Below are positions 5,347-10,959 of a stretch of DNA of 10,959 bases, in pieces. The stretch covers positions 1 through 10,959 of the forward strand of contig CAJUJQ010000106.1 of assembly GCA_910586575.1 (NCBI GenBank), written 5' to 3'. The DNA is from an uncultured Clostridia bacterium (lineage in GTDB: Bacteria; Bacillota; Clostridia; Oscillospirales; Butyricicoccaceae). Each line of letters begins with the position of its first letter. Position 1 is the first letter of the stretch. The notes under the pieces are model-generated. The model made no database searches and had not been told where the DNA came from. It saw only the letters and a list, made by a program, of their open reading frames with translations. The position numbers and the translations under genes were made by a program.

Positions 5347-8300
5347 ATGCGAAAACGATTATTATCCATATTCCTGTGCGTGTGCATGGTGCTGTCCTTG
5401 ATACCATGCACGGCATTGGCAGCGGATACCCCACCGAGGAGGGAAGGCTGGTGCGGCGCCACCGGTGACGAGGTGCACTGGGCATTGACCGGCAGCGCTA
5501 ACAATATGACGCTGACACTGGCCGGGAAAGTCTTCATGGACGGCATAATGGCTGACTTTGCAGAAAGCGAGGTACAGCCTTGGTATTACTACCGCAATGA
5601 AATTACAAAAGTCATAATCGATACAACGGCTGCCCCTTCCGAAAGGGGACAGGTGACTGAAATCGGCAGCTATGCGTTTTCCGAGCTGAAGAATTTGAAA
5701 GAAGTTACGCTGACGGAAGGGATTACCAGGATTGGTGACTACGCATTCCAGGGCTGCAAAAGCTTACCAGAGCTTGTGCTGCCGGAGTCGGTTACAGATA
5801 TTGGAAAGGGCGCTTTCCAGGGCTGTGATTCGATGACTCAAATTACGATTCCCAATGCCACGGACGATGGGGAGGGAATCCTTACAGAGATTAAGGAAGA
5901 TACCTTCCTGGGGTGTGCCAAGCTGCAAACCATCAAGCGGAAAAAAGCCAGCGGTTATTCTCCAATCCTGACCTATGATAAGGATTATACTTTTTCTACT
6001 GTCACAAAGGTAGGAGCGAGAGCATTCAAGGGCTGCGCCGCGCTGACGGCAATCAAGCTGCCGAAGGTAGAAACAATTGATGCAGAGGCGTTTTATAATT
6101 GCAGCGCTTTGGGAACGGCTGAGCTTCCAAAGGATGGCTCGGTAAAGAAGTTCCAGACGATAGGCGCAAGCGTGTTCAAAAACTGCAAAGCGCTGAAAAA
6201 AATTGATATTCCGTGGACGGTTACATCCATCGGTGCGGAAGCATTTTCGGGCACTGGATTGAACACCATCCGGATTCCGGAACAGGTGGTTGTCATTGGG
6301 GACGGCGCTTTTTCAAACATCACAGGCGGGAATACAGACGTTACTTTTACTGTTAATTCTTCGATCGAGAATAACACCCATACGCATAGAATCTTTGGCG
6401 TAGAAGTGTTTGGCCGCAGCGAGCTGAGAAACGTAGTATTTGAACCCTGCACGGATGTCATTGAGAATGGATGGTTTGATAACTGTTCTTTCCAGACAAT
6501 GACAATTCCGGCATCGGTTACAACAATTGCCACAAATGCGTTCACAAATTGCACTGGTGTAACAGCGTTTGTTGTCAAGCCCGAAAATCGTGATTATAAG
6601 GCGCCTGGCGGTATTTTGTTCTCTTACGATTTGACGAAGTTGATTCGCTATCCTGTCAACAAGGACGGCGCAAGCTATACAGTTCCGAGTTATGTGAACG
6701 AAATTGCTGCAAACGCGTTTTATAAAAGCGGCAAGCTGACAAGTGTCACGATTGCGGATGATACGACAATCACGGACATTAGAGAGCGAAGCCTTACGAT
6801 CGGTGATAATGCGTTTAAGGAATGCGAAAACCTGGGATCCGTTGACTTTGGCAACCAGGTGATAGAGATTGGGAAATCCGCGTTTGAGGGCGATAAGAAG
6901 CTGGTGGCCGTGATGCTTCCTGACAGCGTGAAGACGCTTGGCGAGGCAGCTTTTAAGAACTGCGCGGCAATGAGTACGTTGGCGCTGTCGAACAGCCTTG
7001 AGGTGATCGAGAAATCGTCGTTTGAAGACTGTAAGGCATTGACCAGTGTAAAGCTTCCGCACGGAATGACAGAGGTAGGCGAGGCTGCATTTAAGAATTG
7101 CGGCAAGATGAAATCGCTGATTTTCACGCCGTGGCTTGTAACGATTGGCAATTATGCGTTCCAAGCATGCAAGGAGCTGACAACGGTTGAGTTCCACGTT
7201 GGCTTAAAGACAATTGGCGCGTATGCTTTTGCAGACTGCTCAAAGCTGAAGGGCGAGGAAGATCGGGTGCTCAGGCTTCCCGAATCTGTCACCTCTGTAG
7301 GAGAGGGCGCGTTTTCTAAGAGTGGTATTGAGGGCTTTACTGTTCTCAAGGGCACACTTGGCGATTCGGTATTCGAGGGATGCAATAACCTGACGAGTGT
7401 CCAGCTTGGCGATGGCGTAACTGCGATCGGCGAAAAGGCTTTTGCAGATACCAACCTTCAGCAGCCGTTTGATCTGCCTGTTGACCTCAGGAAGGTTTCT
7501 AAAGAGATGTTTAAGAATTGCCAGAACTTGACGTCCATTACCATTCCGGATAAGGTAGAAATAATCGATGAAGGCGCGTTTTGGAAAAGTGGCGTCGAGA
7601 CAGTTTATCTGTATCCGTCGGTGACAACAATCGAGGGTTCCATGGTTGGAAATACGGCGGGCCCCAAGGATGCGTTTTTTGAGTCCGCGCTTAATAAGAT
7701 TGTCTATTATGGCCCGAAGACGGATTGGGAGAATAAAAAGGATATCAAAGATATCAGCGTTGCGTTTACAAGCGCATTCGAGAATGCGACTTTTGATGGC
7801 GAAAGACCGACGGCAGAGCAGTATACGATTACTTTTGATCCGCGCGAGGGATTTACGCTGAGCAGCACGATTGCAAAGATTAAACCCGAAGAGAAGGGCG
7901 GCAAAGCGAAGCTGAGCAGCATCCAGATCCCGAAAGTAACGCGACTCGGTTATAATTTTGAATACTGGACGCTGAGCGATGGTACAGAGATTGATCCGCT
8001 CACCTATGAGTTTGACAGGAATACTGTGCTTTATGCCAATTGGTCGGTAATCCCGGAGCCTACTTATAAGGTTGAGCTGCCGCTGGGCGGTAAGGCAACG
8101 CCGAACCCCGCGAAGGCAGGCGAGACGGTTAAGCTGACGATTACGACCGGCAGCAAGGAGACGTTCCTGGATTGGAGCATTAAGCCTTCCGTAAAATTCA
8201 TTGATGATTATACCGAGACCAGCCGGACGACCTGGTTCGTAATGCCTGCTACCGATATTGTGGTTGTACCGCATGTCCTGAATAGCTCAAGCGGAACAAA

Positions 8301-9816
8301 GTATGATGATTACATCGTTTCTCCGGGCATCCGTCCAACGCCCGAGTATACCGCCGATAAGCTCAAGGAGCTTTTGGACAAGGTTCTTTCTTCCGGTGAC
8401 AAGGATTACTATTATGATATTGAGCTGGTCACCAAGTCTGTGCTTTCCGATGAGGATGCAGCGGAGGGAGACGAGGATACGCCTGCACCCGTTGCAATGG
8501 CCGTGTTCGGCGCACTGCCTGACAGCGCTGTCGTATATGGTGCGGAAGGGACGGTTCTGATCGCTTATCCTGATAATATTACTTACGCCACCGCTAAGGA
8601 TTACACATTTTCCGCGGCGGTTGTGGATGCAAATGGCAACGTAAAAATGGTTACTGTGACACCGTCAAGCAAGGGCTTAGTGCTGAATACCACGGTGGAT
8701 AAGGCGTCCGTAAAACTCACCGTGACAAAGAAGCCGGTTACTGTCCCTGACAAGCCTGGCACGAGTAATCCCGGTACCAGTAATCCCGGTACGAGTAATC
8801 CCGGTACGAGTAATCCCGGCACTACGGTTAAGCCTGACCCGACTCCCGTCACCTATGCAATTCGGGACGCAAGCGGCAAGGGCGGCACGGTTACTGTGCG
8901 GGATGAGGCCGAAGAGGATGAAACCGTAACCGTGAAGGTCAAGCCGAAAGACGGTTACGAGCTGAAAGAAATTATCGTTTATAAGAAAAACGGTAAGGAG
9001 CTAAAACTCAAGGAAAAGAGCGACAGCAAGTTTACTTTTACCATGCCGGATGAGCGTGTGACGGTTGAGGCGACCTTCCAGGAGGAAGACGAAGAGGAAG
9101 ACGAGCCGAAGAAAACCACCACGGCCCAAACACAGATGACTGTGCAGCAGCTGTTTGGGCCTGGTGCAAGCGGCGTTGCAGGCATACCGAATGGAACCGG
9201 TGCTGCGACCAGTACGGGTACAACGACGGGTACCACGGCGAATACCGCGTTTGCCAATGCGCAGATTCCGTTTACTGATGTCCCGGCAAGCAGCGCGCAG
9301 CGCACAGCCATTGGCTACGTTTACAGCAAGGGGCTGATGACCGGTACGAACGCGACCTCGTTCAGCCCGGATACCACGGTCAGCCGTGCAATGGTGGTTG
9401 CGATCCTGCACCGCCTGGAGGGTTCGCCCTCTGCCGCGAAGGCCGACTTTGAGGACGTCGAGGAAGGACAGTGGTACGAGGCCCCGATTGCGTGGGCTTC
9501 GGCGAATAACATTGTCAGCGGTTACAGCGATGACAAGTTTGGCCCCGAGGATACCGTCACAAAAGAACAGCTGGTATCCATTCTGGCGCGTTATTCGCTG
9601 CTTAAGAAATATGACACTATCGCGCGTGCCGATATTTCAGGCTATACCGATTCGGCGAAGGTCAGCCAGTATGCGCTCGGTGCAATGCAGTGGGCGGCAG
9701 GCAAGCAGCTGTTTGCGGAAAGCACGCTGAAAACCCTGAATCCCACCGACGCTATGACCCGTGCACAGACAGCGGATATGCTCATGCGGTTCTGTCAGAA
9801 CGTCGCGAATATTTAA
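5347..9816 (+). CDS. Secreted leucine-rich-repeat (BspA-type) surface protein with C-terminal SLH domains
   Basis: A 1489-residue exported cell-wall protein. Residues 1-25 are a signal peptide with likely cleavage at ALA|AD. Residues about 103-800 are some 25 BspA-like LRR_5 repeats with the pattern IGxxAFxxCxxLxxVxLPxxV (for example TRIGDYAFQGC and KTIGAYAFADC). Residues about 826-899 are an InlB/Flg_new-type repeat domain, from YTITFDPREG to the closing LYANW. About 907-978 is a second bacterial-repeat-like domain (YKVELPLGGKATPNPAKAGE). About 985-1135 is unrecognised. A PGTSN linker (1137-1160) leads to another repeat-type domain (about 1168-1245), an acidic EEDEEEDEP stretch and a Gly/Thr linker. 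Three SLH domains follow at about 1309-1358, 1366-1418 and 1428-1489, expected to bind secondary cell-wall polymer. Related LRR proteins act in adhesion and host or bacterial contact; the ligand here is unknown. The LRR part looks AT-richer than neighbouring genes. It is a single-gene unit with its own promoter and terminator. Confidence 0.95.
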   Translation: MRKRLLSIFLCVCMVLSLIPCTALAADTPPRREGWCGATGDEVHWALTGSANNMTLTLAGKVFMDGIMADFAESEVQPWYYYRNEITKVIIDTTAAPSERGQVTEIGSYAFSELKNLKEVTLTEGITRIGDYAFQGCKSLPELVLPESVTDIGKGAFQGCDSMTQITIPNATDDGEGILTEIKEDTFLGCAKLQTIKRKKASGYSPILTYDKDYTFSTVTKVGARAFKGCAALTAIKLPKVETIDAEAFYNCSALGTAELPKDGSVKKFQTIGASVFKNCKALKKIDIPWTVTSIGAEAFSGTGLNTIRIPEQVVVIGDGAFSNITGGNTDVTFTVNSSIENNTHTHRIFGVEVFGRSELRNVVFEPCTDVIENGWFDNCSFQTMTIPASVTTIATNAFTNCTGVTAFVVKPENRDYKAPGGILFSYDLTKLIRYPVNKDGASYTVPSYVNEIAANAFYKSGKLTSVTIADDTTITDIRERSLTIGDNAFKECENLGSVDFGNQVIEIGKSAFEGDKKLVAVMLPDSVKTLGEAAFKNCAAMSTLALSNSLEVIEKSSFEDCKALTSVKLPHGMTEVGEAAFKNCGKMKSLIFTPWLVTIGNYAFQACKELTTVEFHVGLKTIGAYAFADCSKLKGEEDRVLRLPESVTSVGEGAFSKSGIEGFTVLKGTLGDSVFEGCNNLTSVQLGDGVTAIGEKAFADTNLQQPFDLPVDLRKVSKEMFKNCQNLTSITIPDKVEIIDEGAFWKSGVETVYLYPSVTTIEGSMVGNTAGPKDAFFESALNKIVYYGPKTDWENKKDIKDISVAFTSAFENATFDGERPTAEQYTITFDPREGFTLSSTIAKIKPEEKGGKAKLSSIQIPKVTRLGYNFEYWTLSDGTEIDPLTYEFDRNTVLYANWSVIPEPTYKVELPLGGKATPNPAKAGETVKLTITTGSKETFLDWSIKPSVKFIDDYTETSRTTWFVMPATDIVVVPHVLNSSSGTKYDDYIVSPGIRPTPEYTADKLKELLDKVLSSGDKDYYYDIELVTKSVLSDEDAAEGDEDTPAPVAMAVFGALPDSAVVYGAEGTVLIAYPDNITYATAKDYTFSAAVVDANGNVKMVTVTPSSKGLVLNTTVDKASVKLTVTKKPVTVPDKPGTSNPGTSNPGTSNPGTSNPGTTVKPDPTPVTYAIRDASGKGGTVTVRDEAEEDETVTVKVKPKDGYELKEIIVYKKNGKELKLKEKSDSKFTFTMPDERVTVEATFQEEDEEEDEPKKTTTAQTQMTVQQLFGPGASGVAGIPNGTGAATSTGTTTGTTANTAFANAQIPFTDVPASSAQRTAIGYVYSKGLMTGTNATSFSPDTTVSRAMVVAILHRLEGSPSAAKADFEDVEEGQWYEAPIAWASANNIVSGYSDDKFGPEDTVTKEQLVSILARYSLLKKYDTIARADISGYTDSAKVSQYALGAMQWAAGKQLFAESTLKTLNPTDAMTRAQTADMLMRFCQNVANI
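8755..8826 (+). repeat. 15-bp in-frame tandem repeat encoding PGTSN
   Basis: Four full copies of a 15-bp unit (8755-8769, 8770-8784, 8785-8799 and 8800-8814, consensus CCCGGTACGAGTAAT) are followed by a partial fifth. The third and fourth copies are identical in DNA and the others differ by one to three bases, indicating recent slippage or expansion. They encode Pro-Gly-Thr-Ser-Asn, an extended linker that can change length without a frameshift. Confidence 0.95.
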
Positions 9817-9829
9817 GCAATTTCCGGAG

Positions 9830-9865
9830 CTGCCGTGCCCTTCAAAGGGTACGGCAGTTTTTTTT
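9830..9865 (+). terminator. Rho-independent terminator of the LRR-SLH gene
   Basis: CTGCCGTGCCC (9830-9840) pairs with GGGTACGGCAG (9847-9857) over 11 bases with one G-U wobble and a six-base loop, followed by eight T residues (9858-9865). It begins 13 bases after the stop codon. Confidence 0.95.
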
Positions 9866-9886
9866 GACAGATTTCGGAAATAGGGG

Positions 9887-9915
9887 TTGACAGGGAAATC
9901 AGGAAGTGATATATT
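9887..9915 (+). promoter_or_regulatory. Sigma-A-type promoter of the DUF3796-XRE operon
   Basis: A perfect -35 TTGACA (9887-9892), a 17-base spacer and -10 TATATT (9910-9915, 5 of 6) predict a start near 9922. Inverted repeats overlap the -10 and the start region. Confidence 0.87.
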
Positions 9916-9942
9916 TGTCTTGTTAAGAGATAAATATATCTC
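9908..9942. promoter_or_regulatory. Overlapping dyad operators at the DUF3796-XRE promoter
   Basis: Two inverted repeats overlap. GATATATTT (9908-9916) is a perfect 9-bp inverted partner of AAATATATC (9932-9940), spaced by 15 bases and covering the -10. GAGATA (9927-9932) and TATCTC (9937-9942) form a 6-bp dyad with a four-base spacer just after the predicted start. Their position over the -10 and start site fits repressor binding. The obvious candidate is the XRE protein encoded at the end of the same operon. This is inference from position and symmetry. Confidence 0.6.
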
Positions 9943-9963
9943 ATTCGTTTGGAGGTGCTATTG

Positions 9964-10623
9964 ATGAAAGGCAATTTGACAAAGTGGATTGTAGGCTTGG
10001 GAGCAGCCTGCGCGGCTGTTACAGCGGCGGCGTGCTGGTATTCTGTACAATATAATGACGCGCGGCTTGTGGTGCCCATGGATTTTTCCGAGTACAGCTT
10101 TCAGGTGCGCGACCTGCCGATGATTGGGGCGATTTCTTTGGTGGTGGCTTATGCGCTGTTTCTGGCGGCGCTCTGGCTCCGGGCGATGGTAAAGGAAACA
10201 AAGAGGCGCGCGAATCAGGATTATACACGGCGGATCAATCCGAATCTTGGACTGCTCGGTTTTTTGGGGTTCCTGGGGTTTTTAGGGTTTTGGCAGTACG
10301 GTTTTAACAAAGGTGTAGACGCGTTTATCTTTTTCGTGTTCTTCGGTTTCTTTGGATTCTTCTATGAGGGAAAAATGTCCAGTACCCTGATGGATGAGCG
10401 TTTCCGGAGGAACCGTGAGCGGGCGCAGCTTGTGGCAATGAAGCTGGCGGCAATCCCGGTTGTGGTTTCCCTGTTTGTCGTTTGTCGCGGGGCGCTGTTT
10501 GGCAGCTTGGACTATACGTTGATTGCGGTGACGATTCTGCTGGCGCTTTCCGTGGCGCTGGCGACGTTCCTGGGGGAGTACCTTCTTTATAAGTTTGATC
10601 ACGACGAGCAGCTGGAGGAGTGA
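9964..10623 (+). CDS. DUF3796 family integral membrane protein
   Basis: A 219-residue polytopic membrane protein matching, by its signature, the Firmicutes DUF3796 family, of unknown function. Hydrophobic segments lie at about 8-28, 52-74, 95-110, 118-134, 161-178 and 184-208. The hallmark is four LGF triplets at residues 98-109 followed by WQYGF, then FFVFFGFFGFFYEGK (123-137) and the conserved-looking STLMDERFRRNRERAQ (140-155). The start is the ATG at 9964 with GGAGGTG at 9951-9957. An in-frame TTG at 9949 would overlap that ribosome site and is rejected. The XRE regulator gene begins two bases after this stop codon, so the two are translationally linked. Family members are frequently next to such small regulators. 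The acidic C-terminus (DHDEQLEE) is probably cytoplasmic. No catalytic motif is visible. Confidence 0.85.
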   Translation: MKGNLTKWIVGLGAACAAVTAAACWYSVQYNDARLVVPMDFSEYSFQVRDLPMIGAISLVVAYALFLAALWLRAMVKETKRRANQDYTRRINPNLGLLGFLGFLGFLGFWQYGFNKGVDAFIFFVFFGFFGFFYEGKMSSTLMDERFRRNRERAQLVAMKLAAIPVVVSLFVVCRGALFGSLDYTLIAVTILLALSVALATFLGEYLLYKFDHDEQLEE

Positions 10624-10625
10624 GA

Positions 10626-10826
10626 ATGCCCGATTTTGAATGCAGGCTGAAAACCTTCCGACTGATGAAAGGGCTGACCCAGGAGCAGCTCGCCGGGCGG
10701 GTGGGGGTGCGGCGTGAGACCATTATGCGGCTGGAGAAAGCGCAGTATAACCCGTCGCTGAAATTAGCAATTGATATTTCCCGCGCCGTAGAGACTCCAA
10801 TTGAAGAAATTTTCTTGTTTCCGTAA
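10626..10826 (+). CDS. Small XRE-family helix-turn-helix regulator (YozG/YgzD-like)
   Basis: A 66-residue protein that is almost entirely one Cro/C1-type HTH domain: CRLKTFRLMKGLTQEQLAGRVGVRRETIMRLEKAQYNPSLKLAIDISRAVETPIEEIFLF. The recognition helix lies in the VGVRRETIMRLEK region (about 28-40). The NPSL motif and the IEEIF end are typical of the short Firmicutes regulators paired with membrane-protein genes. The ATG at 10626 is chosen because GGAGGAG (10614-10620) ends five bases before it. The GTG at 10620 lies inside that site and would add only two residues. It is cotranscribed with the DUF3796 gene and probably represses the shared promoter through the dyads at 9908-9942. No recognisable terminator follows. 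Confidence 0.92.
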   Translation: MPDFECRLKTFRLMKGLTQEQLAGRVGVRRETIMRLEKAQYNPSLKLAIDISRAVETPIEEIFLFP

Positions 10827-10907
10827 CTTTTGACGCTCTAGAAATGCTTTTGTCGGAATTTACAGAAAATGGTCAAAAAGTTTTTTGAAAAAATCTGAAA
10901 AAAGGCC

Positions 10908-10936
10908 TTGACATTCCCCGCGGCCCGTGGTATTAT
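10908..10936 (+). promoter_or_regulatory. Near-consensus sigma-A promoter for a gene beyond the right edge
   Basis: A perfect -35 TTGACA (10908-10913) and -10 TATTAT (10931-10936, 5 of 6) have a 17-base spacer that is very GC-rich. The window ends with GGAGG (10955-10959), which may be a ribosome site or the start of a leader. The gene itself is not visible. Confidence 0.8.
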
Positions 10937-10959
10937 AAATAAGCTGACCGGCACGGAGG

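Noticed and set aside
6313..7197. Minus-strand open frames within the LRR gene (also 7240-8274)
   Set aside because: Periodic LRR coding leaves long antisense frames; these have no start signals and mirror the repeat.
8755..8826. CRISPR-like direct repeats
   Set aside because: Units are 15 bp, contiguous, without spacers, and in frame within a coding region.
9949..9963. TTG start five codons upstream for the DUF3796 protein
   Set aside because: The TTG overlaps the GGAGGTG ribosome site, so the ATG at 9964 is the functional start.
10873..10888. Terminator after the XRE gene
   Set aside because: The TCAAAAA/TTTTTGA pairing is purely AT-rich with a two-base loop and no GC stem, so it is not a credible terminator.

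Overview
The window looks like chromosomal DNA of a moderately GC-rich, Gram-positive, probably spore-forming Clostridia-class bacterium (Oscillospiraceae/Ruminococcaceae-like). This rests on strong AGGAGG ribosome sites, TTGACA/TATAAT-type promoters with 17-bp spacers, a GerMN-domain lipoprotein, an S-layer-homology (SLH) surface protein, and a DUF3796/small-XRE gene pair typical of Firmicutes. I cannot name a species from the sequence.

Layout, left to right. 2-316: internally collapsed remnant of an Rpn/PD-(D/E)XK-type transposase-associated nuclease, open at the left edge. 522-1955 (+): complete membrane sensor histidine kinase with no response regulator in view. 1964-2000: strong terminator shared by the convergent kinase and pepF. 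2050-3861 (-): oligoendopeptidase F. 3862-4485: about 620 bp without a credible gene, holding two adjacent inverted-repeat-bounded segments (3896-4053 and 4057-4205) that look like dispersed non-coding repeats, then a sigma-A-type promoter. 4486-5010 (+): GerMN lipoprotein. 5011-5346: 336-bp intergenic region with a dense cluster of DnaA-box-like 9-mers, an AT-rich stretch with a tandem 11-mer, and a near-consensus promoter. 5347-9816 (+): 1489-residue secreted leucine-rich-repeat protein with C-terminal SLH domains, followed by a terminator. 9887-10826: promoter with overlapping dyads, a DUF3796 membrane protein and a 66-residue XRE regulator in one operon. 10908-10936: near-consensus promoter pointing off the right edge.

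These are largely independent transcription units. The kinase probably signals through a regulator encoded elsewhere or upstream of the window. PepF is a cytosolic peptide-degrading enzyme. The lipoprotein and the SLH protein are both exported to the cell surface. The DUF3796/XRE pair looks like a self-contained, possibly autoregulated membrane-protein/repressor module.

The most unusual element is the DnaA-box array at 5069-5161. It has five 8-of-9 matches plus a weaker sixth, several spaced 10-12 bp apart, next to an AT-rich direct repeat. That is oriC-like architecture in a place where none of the usual origin neighbours (dnaA, dnaN, rpmH) are seen.
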